Below, in pieces: positions 56,159 through 64,000 of a stretch of DNA of 64,000 bases (position 1 is the stretch's first letter; every line of letters starts with the position of its first letter). The notes below the pieces were generated by a model. It did no database searches. It had not been told where the DNA came from and saw only the letters and a program-made list of their open reading frames with translations. Made by a program: the position numbers and the translations under genes. The stretch is from Planctomycetia bacterium. GTDB taxonomy: Bacteria; Planctomycetota; Planctomycetia; Pirellulales; Thermoguttaceae. The stretch is from assembly GCA_030539295.1 (NCBI GenBank), contig JAUNSJ010000008.1, positions 1 through 64,000 on the forward strand, given 5' to 3'.

Positions 56159-58021
56159 TTATTCCTGTTCCTGATCCAGGTCTTCGAGCGAATCCACCGC
56201 TGATTCCTCGACAGGTTCCGCTGTTTCCGCTTCCTTGTCGTCGGACGAGAACCAGTGTGCAGGGTTCATTTTGGTCCAGACGGAAGTCTCTTCTTTCTCG
56301 ACCGGCTTTTCAATATCGGCCATGGCAAGTTCTTCAATATCGTGCACGCGTTTAAAAGAATCGACTTTGCCGGGCAAGGCGTCAACAGCGAGAACGCACT
56401 TTTGTGTATCCACGCCGTTATAGGCCACCAAATGCTGCTGCTTTTCAATTTCCTTCAGGAAGATAACAGCGTCCGGATACGTTCCTCCCACGGCAACGAG
56501 TGCGCGAAGGACGTCGTCAAGGCGCCAGCCAACGATTCGCTGCTCATCCAGTCCGGCACGATATTTCTTCACAATAATTTCCGAACCCTGACTTCGGATC
56601 GTTATATCCGAACCCACTTCAACGTCGAAGTTCCCCTGTAAATAAATATTGTCTTTTGAGAAGAGGACAATTTCAGGTCGCTTGTGTTCCGTAAGATGAA
56701 CCAGAGGCATGCCACCGCAGTTCAGGCAGTGATAGCTGAACTGATCCGCCATATTCTCACCGAGAATCATGTAGTCGTTAGGATTACGGGTCCACAAGGC
56801 GCGGAAAGCGCCATAGCGAATTTCCGGTTCATTCGAGGCGAGAAGTTCACGCAATTTTGTATCCGCTTCAAAGGAAGACGAAAGACTCGTACCCAGTACA
56901 GCGAGCGACGGTGCGCGAAGTTTCGGATTGCTCCTGGCGAACTCCGCCAAAGTCGTCGCCGCATTGTTCCTGTATTTTGCAATATTCATATAGGCAACAG
57001 CAATAGCACAGTTAAACCGGACCATTTCGTCGCTACAGGCAAGTCCAGCGGCCATGGCTTCCACAATTTGTGGATTTCGCGGTCCAATGGCCTCAAGCTG
57101 AATGGACGCATATTCACTCGTTTCCGGGTCGAGTAATTTCGCTTTAAGGCGATGAATGCGGTCGGCCTGTTCGTCCGGCGATTCAAAAAAAGATATGGCA
57201 CAGACAACGTTCAGATATCGATTTACATTGGCTTTGTATTCGTCAGGGACAATTAAATTAATGCGTGCGGCGCCGTATTTCGCCTCGGCTACTTTGCACT
57301 TTGAACCATTTCGAATGCAACTGAATCGGGCATTAATCACATCTTCCAAGCGCTGGGCAACGCCGGCCGTTCGGTCTTCTTCCCGCGGAATGGAGAGCCA
57401 AACAGGTCGCGACTTCGTGACCATGGCGCCTCCGATAATCTTACCCTGACGCACGCCTTCTTTTTTCGTACCATTAAGCCATTCGGAGTCCGGTAAGACA
57501 AAACCCGACGCGACGCCCAGCTTTTCCCCGACGTGCATGGTCTCTTTCGTCAGATATTGGTGCAGATTCGTCGGCTCAATATAGCCACCTTCCAGACTGG
57601 TCGCCTCCGACCGCTCCGGTAGCGTCACATCAATATCAAGTCGGTCCCCTTTTTGTGCTCCAGGCGGCACGACCGTCTTTAAGAGTACGATCGCCGTCGA
57701 GAGCGAGGCAATTTCCTCTTTCGCCTTGGCCTTACGGTCGACGTCACGCTGCAGGTCCTTCAAAACCATCTGCTGATAGAGTGACGGCGGCTCATTCGCA
57801 CCCGTTTCCGCCAGTCCGCGTATGAGCGTAACCCCTTCCACTTTCGCCAGATGCGTATTGCTCGGCGCAACGAGGTCGCCCACAAGACGCCCCTTATTCT
57901 TGAGCACCTTCTGCTGCTCTTCGTACACGGGATTCTTGCTCTCTTTCGGTACCTTATTGCACGCCGAGGCCGTAACCGCAACGCACAGCAGGATTATCGT
58001 TATCCAGTTCTTCTTGCTCAT
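56159..58021 (-). CDS. FlgI-like lipoprotein with HEAT-type repeats
   Basis: A 620-aa protein with a lipobox-like signal (LLCVAVTASAC). Residues about 50-200 resemble the flagellar P-ring protein FlgI (VEGVTLIRGLAETGANEP; IVLLKTVVPPGAQKGDRLDI; SLEGGYIEPTNL). Residues about 290-410 are HEAT-like helical repeats (SEYASIQLEAIGPRNPQI, LRELLASNEPEIRYGAFRAL). The C-terminus is acidic. No flagellar genes are nearby, so a role in a flagellar P-ring is doubtful; a periplasmic scaffold is more likely. AGGAGT precedes the ATG. It leads the operon with smc. Confidence 0.7.
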   Translation of the reverse strand: MSKKNWITIILLCVAVTASACNKVPKESKNPVYEEQQKVLKNKGRLVGDLVAPSNTHLAKVEGVTLIRGLAETGANEPPSLYQQMVLKDLQRDVDRKAKAKEEIASLSTAIVLLKTVVPPGAQKGDRLDIDVTLPERSEATSLEGGYIEPTNLHQYLTKETMHVGEKLGVASGFVLPDSEWLNGTKKEGVRQGKIIGGAMVTKSRPVWLSIPREEDRTAGVAQRLEDVINARFSCIRNGSKCKVAEAKYGAARINLIVPDEYKANVNRYLNVVCAISFFESPDEQADRIHRLKAKLLDPETSEYASIQLEAIGPRNPQIVEAMAAGLACSDEMVRFNCAIAVAYMNIAKYRNNAATTLAEFARSNPKLRAPSLAVLGTSLSSSFEADTKLRELLASNEPEIRYGAFRALWTRNPNDYMILGENMADQFSYHCLNCGGMPLVHLTEHKRPEIVLFSKDNIYLQGNFDVEVGSDITIRSQGSEIIVKKYRAGLDEQRIVGWRLDDVLRALVAVGGTYPDAVIFLKEIEKQQHLVAYNGVDTQKCVLAVDALPGKVDSFKRVHDIEELAMADIEKPVEKEETSVWTKMNPAHWFSSDDKEAETAEPVEESAVDSLEDLDQEQE

Positions 58022-58473
58022 CAGTGACTCCTGACTCCTGGTTAAAGGTGGAAAATCAGCGAATTTTAGCGTTTATTCTCCACCGCGTCAAGAGGTCTTT
58101 TTTTGTAAAATGTTTGTGTATATTTTTGTTTATTATGCCCAGTTTATCTATTTTCTGTCTGTAACGCATCGCCGCCGCGTCTTGGTCGTGACAGCGTTAG
58201 GGCGAATCCAGAACGGGTCCATTATGAAAGTAAATTGGCAAACCAGGGCGAGGAAGATTTATTGACCACGCTTACACGTCTCTCAGTGCGTGCTCCCGGA
58301 TAAATTAGTTATCTTCACGAGAAAGTTTGGCACGCACCCCCAGTGCTGCAGAATTACCAACTCAGTATTGACAATATTTGACAAATTTAGTAGCATATAG
58401 TGTCTGGTGCCAAAGTCTGTATTGCAATGGCAGGAAGATTAACAATAAGAAGGCTAAATTCAAGGCTGAATTC
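58022..58473. other. Divergent intergenic region with inverted repeat
   Basis: This contains an AT-rich stretch (58085-58160) that may hold the promoter of the leftward FlgI-like/smc operon. It also contains GTGCGTGC/GCACGCAC (58286-58293/58330-58337) and the 20-bp repeat at 58320-58339. The frame of the next gene opens at 58378 but probably starts at 58474. Confidence 0.45.
58320..58339 (+). repeat. 20-bp inverted repeat, left copy
   Basis: AGAAAGTTTGGCACGCACCC recurs exactly, in reverse complement, at 61527-61546. The two copies bracket the glycosyltransferase and MFS genes. Confidence 0.75.
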
Positions 58474-60156
58474 ATGAAGAATGTGATAAAAGAAGTTTTC
58501 TGGAGTAATGAGCCTCTCGGGCGTCAATTGGCGGCAAGACTGTTTTGGGGATTTGTTATAATTCATTGTCTCCTTTGGATTGTGATACCCAGTGTGGTTA
58601 CCAACAGCTTACCCCGATTCGACTCTTATGAGACGGCGACACTGACAAACGAATGGATTATGGGAAGCTGTAAACACCCAGCGTTTTCATTTTGGCATCT
58701 CAAGCTTTGCTTCATTTTGTTCGGTCAGTCCGTGACAACGTTTTATTTTGCGTCGCAATGTTGGACCGTTTTAGGGCTGTGGAGTCTGTGGCGATTGAGT
58801 CGTCATTTTGTTTCTGAAAGAATGTCATTACTCGTTGTTCTTGCTACTGCAACCTATCGTTACTATAACATGGGAGTTTTGAACTTCACGCCGAGTTCGC
58901 CGACGACCGCATTGACCTGTCTTGGTATTTATTTGTTTTTTCTTGCCTTGAAATACAATAAAATATACTACTGGATTTTCATTGGTATTGCCTTGGCAGC
59001 AGGGATGCAATGTAAATATTCCTCCGCCATAGACGCGTTCACTATGCTGGCCTTTATGGTGTGCGTCAAGCAGGCTCGTCGTTACTGGAAGTGTCCGGGA
59101 CCCTACTTGACCATTGGAACAACGATCCTTCTGTGTCTGCCCTATCTGTACTTCCTGTATCAACATGATTTTGAGCCGGTTGGTTATATGGAAAATGTGG
59201 TGGCCAGTCAACAGAATTTTGCAGTCAATTTTCAGAGCGCGGCAAAGTTTTTTGCTTCGCAAATTGCTCTCTTTTTGCCAATTGGAATTGCACTCATTCC
59301 GCTTACCGGTTGGCTGTGGGAAGTACGCATCATTCGCAAAAATGATGACGCCATTGATAACCCGCACAAGGTACCGGCCGTAGCGATCCTGTCTCAAGTG
59401 CAAGAGACAAAGGAGGAACGGCCGCAAAAGGAAAGTAAGTTTGAACGCTGTTTCCTAAGTTTTATGATCTTTTTTCCGCTCGCCATTTATCTTGGCATCC
59501 TACTGATCGGAGGAGGGCATTTTCGGACGGCTTACGGTGCTCCACTTTGGCCGCTTTACGGACTCTGGCTCGTTACGGCTCTCCATGCAAAGCCTGGCAT
59601 CCGCCCTGTGCGTCAATCGGCAATCCTTTCGTTACTCATTCTCCTGACTTGTTTGGCATCCTACGCCGGATGCTATATGTACAGTTTCAACTTTTCTAAA
59701 AAAATGTCCAGTATCAATTACCCAGCTCAAGCTATTGGTCGGGTTACCACCAGGCTGTGGAACAACTATTCACTGCCCCCTGACGCGTGTCTGTCCGGCA
59801 ACTGGCGCCTTGTAGCCCCTGCCTATTTTTTTATGGACCAGACTCCTGTCCCTTTAGTTTACTACTGCGACCAAAATGAACTTTCCAACCCGCGAACCAA
59901 ACCGGTGGCTTATTGCGCCGGCGACGATGATCTTAATGTCAACGGAGGACTCATTCTATGGACCGTTCCAGACGATGGGCCTCGCGATTTCGTGCCCGAC
60001 TGGCTGCTTAAACGATATCCCGCGGCTCATATTGGCGACGAAAACTTCAGTATCCCTTACCGAACACGACAGCAAAAAGATACTCCGAGTATTTTAATGC
60101 GTTATGCGGTCGTCTTCCCGGTCACTGTGACACGGGATGGTCCAGGCGAAGAATGA
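58474..60156 (+). CDS. GT-C type membrane glycosyltransferase
   Basis: A 560-aa polytopic protein starting MKNVIKEVFW, with AAGG 8 nt upstream. The first periplasmic loop carries the acidic motif SLPRFDSYETATLTNEWIMG, as in ArnT/PMT-like transferases that take sugars from polyprenyl phosphates. About eleven hydrophobic segments follow, then a soluble C-terminal domain (about 430-560). Base use looks more AT-rich than in neighbouring genes. The acceptor is unknown; LPS or surface glycans are plausible. The 3' end overlaps the convergent MFS gene by 63 bases. Confidence 0.7.
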   Translation: MKNVIKEVFWSNEPLGRQLAARLFWGFVIIHCLLWIVIPSVVTNSLPRFDSYETATLTNEWIMGSCKHPAFSFWHLKLCFILFGQSVTTFYFASQCWTVLGLWSLWRLSRHFVSERMSLLVVLATATYRYYNMGVLNFTPSSPTTALTCLGIYLFFLALKYNKIYYWIFIGIALAAGMQCKYSSAIDAFTMLAFMVCVKQARRYWKCPGPYLTIGTTILLCLPYLYFLYQHDFEPVGYMENVVASQQNFAVNFQSAAKFFASQIALFLPIGIALIPLTGWLWEVRIIRKNDDAIDNPHKVPAVAILSQVQETKEERPQKESKFERCFLSFMIFFPLAIYLGILLIGGGHFRTAYGAPLWPLYGLWLVTALHAKPGIRPVRQSAILSLLILLTCLASYAGCYMYSFNFSKKMSSINYPAQAIGRVTTRLWNNYSLPPDACLSGNWRLVAPAYFFMDQTPVPLVYYCDQNELSNPRTKPVAYCAGDDDLNVNGGLILWTVPDDGPRDFVPDWLLKRYPAAHIGDENFSIPYRTRQQKDTPSILMRYAVVFPVTVTRDGPGEE

Positions 60157-61329
60157 GTTGGCCAGAGCGGCTACGGCGGCGACGGAGAACAAAGCTCCGA
60201 TTCCCCAATGGACCCAAATCCACCCGCCGAGCGGGGCAAACACAATGGAGACCAGATGATTCACCGAAATACCGGTCGAAAGCGATGAGGTAAATTCATC
60301 TCCGTTGGCCGAAATTCGCTTCGCGTACAGATTCGTCGCCAGAGAACAGGTACTCAAAACACTGTCCAGCAGATAGTTTAAGCACACGACCCAGATGGCA
60401 ATCGACATGGCAAACATCTGATTCGCGTAGCCATAGACCAAACAGACAAAAAAGAGAATAATCGTATCGTATATCATAATATTGCGATATCCGAACCGAT
60501 CGGTCAGTCGGCCAATAAGAGGGGACGTCAGCATATTCAGCGTGGCACTCACGCCCATAAGAATGGCGATTTCGACCGTGCTCATTGCATAAACGCGAAT
60601 CAGGACATAAGGCCCGAACGTAAAAAATATCTGCTTGCGTATTCCGTAGAAAAGTTCGAGAATATAAAAACGCCAGAATTTGCCACGCACGTAAAGGCGG
60701 GGACGACGCGACGGTATGTTCGGCGCATTCTTCGTAAACGTCGTAAAAATACTTATCAGCATGAGCAGAAAAATAAAACACCAGACTACTTTATAGAGCG
60801 TCTCATGGTCCGTTACATGAAAGACACACAGGCCAAGCCAAAAGATCAGCGCCACGATAATATTGCCGAGGATGTGACCGGCGTTCATCGTGGCCGTAAC
60901 CAGGCCGAGTGATTCTCCCTGATGCGTAGGCCGCGCGACCGCCACGGCGATCGAACTGCGAATCGGCATGACCAAATGCTCACCGGTACTCCAGACCACA
61001 ATGAGTACGGTCAGCCACAGGCGGTCGACCGGAATCAGCAGCCCGAGTACGGCCAGCATACTGACCAGCGTCCCCAATCTCAAAATGCGCCAGTCGCTTA
61101 CCCGATGCAAAATGGCCAGCAGAACAACGAGTAAGAGGCCCGGCATTTCACGATAGAATTCGAGCCAGCCGCGCTGCCACTCGTCCACCGAATAGATCTC
61201 CGACAGAAAATTATTCAGCGCCGCCGCAAAACAGCCAATTCCTATGCCCCAGATTATGATACTGGTAAAAAAGGCAACCGCCCCTGACTGCGGACGAAAT
61301 ATCTCCGAAAATTTCTTAAAAAAATTCAT
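60094..61329 (-). CDS. MFS transporter
   Basis: A 411-aa carrier with twelve predicted membrane segments, starting MNFFKKFSEIF at 61329 (GGGAGTGG just upstream; an upstream ATG at 61368 is less likely). The second-half loop motif is GRLTDRFGYRNIM, and the first half has LHRVSDWRILRLG at the matching place. The substrate is unknown. The C-terminal 63 bases overlap the convergent glycosyltransferase gene, and no terminator fits between them. Confidence 0.75.
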   Translation of the reverse strand: MNFFKKFSEIFRPQSGAVAFFTSIIIWGIGIGCFAAALNNFLSEIYSVDEWQRGWLEFYREMPGLLLVVLLAILHRVSDWRILRLGTLVSMLAVLGLLIPVDRLWLTVLIVVWSTGEHLVMPIRSSIAVAVARPTHQGESLGLVTATMNAGHILGNIIVALIFWLGLCVFHVTDHETLYKVVWCFIFLLMLISIFTTFTKNAPNIPSRRPRLYVRGKFWRFYILELFYGIRKQIFFTFGPYVLIRVYAMSTVEIAILMGVSATLNMLTSPLIGRLTDRFGYRNIMIYDTIILFFVCLVYGYANQMFAMSIAIWVVCLNYLLDSVLSTCSLATNLYAKRISANGDEFTSSLSTGISVNHLVSIVFAPLGGWIWVHWGIGALFSVAAVAALANSFFAWTIPCHSDREDDRITH

Positions 61330-61526
61330 AACGCGTTCCACTCCCACTGCAATCGGCGCCACAAGCATTGCACATGGCGAAACGACCGATCTGAAGCCGG
61401 AAAATTCTACTGGCAGGAATATTCAATGACCCAGGACACAACGGTCCCGAATACAAAAACAACAAGCTCTCATTTTCCCATGTGCCCGCATTTTGTCAAT
61501 CCCCCAAAAGAAACTTATCAACTCGC

Positions 61527-61546
61527 GGGTGCGTGCCAAACTTTCT
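61527..61546 (-). repeat. 20-bp inverted repeat, right copy
   Basis: Exact reverse complement of 58320-58339, about 3.2 kb away. Confidence 0.75.
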
Positions 61547-61644
61547 TGCGGTAGCAGGTCATTTATTAAGAACTCGCGCGCGTCAAAATCAGACTTCATC
61601 TTAAACATAGGGGGCGAAGCCTATTAAGAAAAGTTTGACGGGGT

Positions 61645-61675
61645 GTGGGAGGGGACTTTTGAAAAGTCCCCCCAC
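61645..61675 (-). terminator. Hairpin terminator after the GH127-like gene
   Basis: GGGGACTTTT/AAAAGTCCCC (61651-61660/61662-61671) with a minimal loop, extended by GTGG/CCAC past a small bulge. It starts 89 bases after the stop codon of the leftward gene. Confidence 0.6.
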
Positions 61676-61763
61676 GAAAAAAACATCTCACATCTTCCCC
61701 TCACCCTCTCGTCCCCACCTCCCCGGCCTGCGCTGCCTTTACAGGGCGGGGGATGTCGGCATT

Positions 61764-63590
61764 TTAATTGTTCTTTGGCGCCGGGTACATTGGCAGGAAG
61801 ACTTTTTCCGGGCGGCGCATGGCCGTGACTTCCGGGCCGGTCCAGTGCAGTTGCAGCTCTTGCCCGTGGTAGGTTACCGTCTGCGTGAAGGTCGGGACAG
61901 GCCAGGTGAGTGTGAGTTGCTCGCCGGGTTCGACGCCCTTGACGACGACATAAGCGGAGTCGGGTCCGCCGAACGTCAGGTCACTACTTTTATCGTTACG
62001 GGTCAGTTTAGCCGACTCGCGAATTGTCCAGCCGGGGATGCGAAGATACCAATTACCACCTTTTTTGCACGTTATATCAAGACGACCGTCCGCTGCGGAA
62101 TAGGACGTGAGCTGGCCCCATTCGGAATCGCGGGTCAGAGCAAAGTTCACATAAATTCCATCGTCTCGGGCTTCGATCGCCGCGCGCCACCAGGCCCACA
62201 ATGCCTGCATACCCGACGGCGGACAGCAGCCCATCATCTGAATTCCGTTTGTGTACATGCCGGTTGTTCCCATCTCCGCGGGAAAGGCAACCCAGTCGCC
62301 ATAAAAACTGCTCTGCGCGACAAAGCCCCCTTCCAGCCGTCGCACTTGATTAAGAGCTTTTTGAATCTCTTCCTCCGATACATTTTTATGCAATGAACGA
62401 AATAATGATTCAAATTCTTTTGTGACTGTGAACTGCGATTTGACCAGCGTATTGCGCACAATGCGGTCCACGCGGTCATACCAATACGGGCCGACAGTCT
62501 TTGCCAGGTAGAGTGAGGCCGGAACGAAATCGCCGAGTACACAAATTTCATTTGCGCCGCTATCCGGTGAATATTCCGGAATCCATCCGAAATCCGTGCC
62601 TGTCTCCCACATTTTTTCGCATGCAATTTTCGCCCAGTTCGTATACTTCGCCTGACCCGTTACTTCTCCCAAATGGGCCATGCCCCAAAACACGTTGGAG
62701 TGCATGTGGGAATGACCGCGAAAGGAACCGGTTTCCGGGTCAACTCGCAATTCATTCATATCTTTTTGCACGGTTGCGAGAATGCCGTCGGCGTAGGCAC
62801 AAGCAAGAGTTAATGCCTCGGCCTCGTCGAACGTCTCCGCGTAATCAACCAGCGATTCAATCAGTTGCGGATATTGACGCGCGTGTTCCTGACACCAGCC
62901 TACACGAAGCCAGACGCCGTCCCGCCAAGGCGCGATACCAGGAACATAAGCGAGTTCATTCTCATACAAGGTGATTTTTTTAAAGCCTTCGATGAGTTCT
63001 CTTGCTGCTGTACGTGCAGTCTCTGCATGCGTGCGTCGAAATTCATCGCACAGACTTCGCAGTTCAAATTGCATAGCCCAGGTCATGACCCAAAGGCCTT
63101 CGACTTTTGTCCCGGTCGCTGCGGAGGGATTGCACCAGCAGAATCCATCGTCTTTCTGATACGCGCGGACAAGATTGCGCACGCCACGCTCCGCATCCGT
63201 CTCTTCCGTGCGGCCGCACATCTCTTTCATGTGCGAAAATTGCAATTCCATGCGAAGATCTGTATCGCCCAGTGAAACCGGGTCAACGCCGAACTCATTC
63301 GCCGGAACAATGGGTGCCAGACAGGGTATGCCCAGCGGCCCCAGTGAAAACTGACATTGCCAGTTATGCTCCGGCATGGGATTGCCATTAAGATACCCCA
63401 GGGCACGGCTCGCGCACTCGGCAGGATTTACGGTATCAGCAACAGGGGCTTCATCACGCTGCGTAAACGATACGTTGTCAATAGTACCGCGAAACATGTC
63501 AAGGAACGTCCCTTTCACATCTTCGGCACTGGTCATCGTATTCGTTGCAAAAAATGCAAAAGCTAAGCCCATTAGTATCTGTTTTAACAT
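61764..63590 (-). CDS. Secreted GH127-like beta-L-arabinofuranosidase
   Basis: A 608-aa exported enzyme (signal ILMGLAFAFFATNTMTSA) of the DUF1680/GH127 group. An alpha/alpha barrel spans most of the length, with C-terminal beta domains. The metal/catalytic Cys region is visible as MMGCCPPSGMQALWAW, and an upstream Glu-Cys pair as ANEICVLGDFVPA, agreeing with the Zn-Cys site known in the family. It probably removes arabinofuranose from plant polysaccharides or glycoproteins. GGAGAAAGG precedes the ATG. It lies 17 bases after the lipoprotein gene. Confidence 0.75.
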   Translation of the reverse strand: MLKQILMGLAFAFFATNTMTSAEDVKGTFLDMFRGTIDNVSFTQRDEAPVADTVNPAECASRALGYLNGNPMPEHNWQCQFSLGPLGIPCLAPIVPANEFGVDPVSLGDTDLRMELQFSHMKEMCGRTEETDAERGVRNLVRAYQKDDGFCWCNPSAATGTKVEGLWVMTWAMQFELRSLCDEFRRTHAETARTAARELIEGFKKITLYENELAYVPGIAPWRDGVWLRVGWCQEHARQYPQLIESLVDYAETFDEAEALTLACAYADGILATVQKDMNELRVDPETGSFRGHSHMHSNVFWGMAHLGEVTGQAKYTNWAKIACEKMWETGTDFGWIPEYSPDSGANEICVLGDFVPASLYLAKTVGPYWYDRVDRIVRNTLVKSQFTVTKEFESLFRSLHKNVSEEEIQKALNQVRRLEGGFVAQSSFYGDWVAFPAEMGTTGMYTNGIQMMGCCPPSGMQALWAWWRAAIEARDDGIYVNFALTRDSEWGQLTSYSAADGRLDITCKKGGNWYLRIPGWTIRESAKLTRNDKSSDLTFGGPDSAYVVVKGVEPGEQLTLTWPVPTFTQTVTYHGQELQLHWTGPEVTAMRRPEKVFLPMYPAPKNN

Positions 63591-63607
63591 TACGGTTTCC
63601 TTTCTCC

Positions 63608-64000
63608 TTATTCAAGTTCGAAATCAAATGTATTCTTTCCTTTGACAACCTGCGCCGAAAAACCGCTTTGCTCCGGGTCACCCCATTTTTCAGGGAGAAG
63701 ATTCTTTAAAACGGGAGGCCGGCTGTTTGTCGGTTTCGCGGGGTTATAAGGCGTGGCCTCTTCCTTTTTTTCTGACGCGTTTATATTGACCACTTTTTTT
63801 ATCGCGACCCGATAGTTACCGGGCATGGCGCCGTTCGTGTCGGTGCCTGCCGTATAAATATTGTATACGCCGTTGGCATCGGTGGTTCCACTACAGCTCC
63901 GTTGGTCAGTCTCGGCGTAGAATAAAACGGCGGCTCCTTCCAGCGGTTTTCCCTGATATAAAACCCTGCCGGTTACTTCGACGACAGGCAGCGATTCTTT
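63608..64000 (-). CDS. Carboxypeptidase-regulatory-like lipoprotein, 5' end outside the window
   Basis: 131 codons are visible and the N-terminus is cut by the window edge. The visible part reads VTGRVLYQGKPLEGAAVLFY, then GTTDANGVYNIYT and PGNYRVAIKK, a typical planctomycete beta-sandwich lipoprotein pattern, similar to the gene at 15168-15677. It ends in FSAQVVKGKNTFDFELE. Probably in one operon with the GH127-like gene. Confidence 0.7.
   Translation of the reverse strand, partial: KESLPVVEVTGRVLYQGKPLEGAAVLFYAETDQRSCSGTTDANGVYNIYTAGTDTNGAMPGNYRVAIKKVVNINASEKKEEATPYNPAKPTNSRPPVLKNLLPEKWGDPEQSGFSAQVVKGKNTFDFELE

Larger units (their letters stand above)
61330..61763. other. Intergenic region between leftward genes
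   Basis: This holds the right copy of the 20-bp inverted repeat (61527-61546), a hairpin (61645-61675) and no credible gene. Confidence 0.5.

Noticed and set aside
58378-58473. Upstream start of the glycosyltransferase
   Set aside because: No ribosome site, and ATG 58474 with AAGG gives a normal membrane-protein start.

Overview
The window looks like a chromosomal segment of a planctomycete, most likely a Pirellulales-type lineage. The evidence is a DUF1559 pseudopilin with the classic [20 protein letters not shown] head, two neighbouring giant proteins with LEPR-XLL export heads (EPLEERQLLS, ESLEDRSLLA) and dockerin/EF-hand repeats, small carboxypeptidase-regulatory-like lipoproteins, and a FlgI-like HEAT lipoprotein. 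kdsB (Kdo activation for lipopolysaccharide), an RND efflux pair, a SurA-like chaperone and an autotransporter-type beta-barrel all point to an outer membrane. No rRNA, tRNA, CRISPR array, transposase or phage gene was recognised.

Layout. 0.5-8.3 kb (-): a repeat-rich autotransporter-like surface protein of about 2,595 aa, broken by two frame shifts that both lie in simple-sequence tracts. 8.3-9.0 kb: a cluster of dispersed intergenic repeats. 9.0-10.9 kb (-): an MFS transporter. 11.1-12.6 kb (+): a DUF1559 pseudopilin behind a consensus sigma70 promoter, again broken in a 12-G tract. 12.7-15.7 kb (+): a secreted M14 peptidase, a secreted metallophosphoesterase and a small lipoprotein. 15.8-21.1 kb (-): adaptor, RND pump and HAD phosphatase, probably one operon. 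21.4-25.9 kb (+): a 1,504-aa secreted protein with a probable glycoside-hydrolase-like barrel. 26.8-42.4 kb (+): two giant LEPR-XLL proteins (3,950 and about 1,185 aa), each with a cohesin-like domain followed by a dockerin pair. 42.5-43.5 kb (+): yidD-kdsB. 43.75-49.3 kb (+): a nucleoside scavenging island of a DMT-type permease, three tandem secreted nucleoside hydrolases and a ribokinase. 49.4-50.3 kb (+): a secreted alpha/beta hydrolase. 50.4-58.0 kb (-): FlgI-like HEAT lipoprotein, SMC and a SurA-like isomerase. 58.5-61.3 kb: a GT-C glycosyltransferase and a convergent MFS gene between exact 20-bp inverted repeats. 61.8-64.0 kb (-): a GH127-like arabinofuranosidase and a truncated lipoprotein gene.

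The most notable observation is a shared switch-like leader. The autotransporter and the pseudopilin are unrelated, yet both start with a good ribosome binding site and ATG, then AAAAC plus exactly 12 G, then a basic stretch leading into the export signal. In both, 12 G puts the signal out of frame, and 13 or 10 G would restore it as KRGGGG-x-L-x-x-L-R. The autotransporter has a second break in a (CT)4 run before the last barrel strands, and one more CT unit repairs it. This could be phase variation, transcriptional slippage or homopolymer miscalling; the sequence alone cannot decide. The other strong story is the three-fold nucleoside hydrolase duplication, where each spacer carries a fossil of the last codons of the upstream permease.
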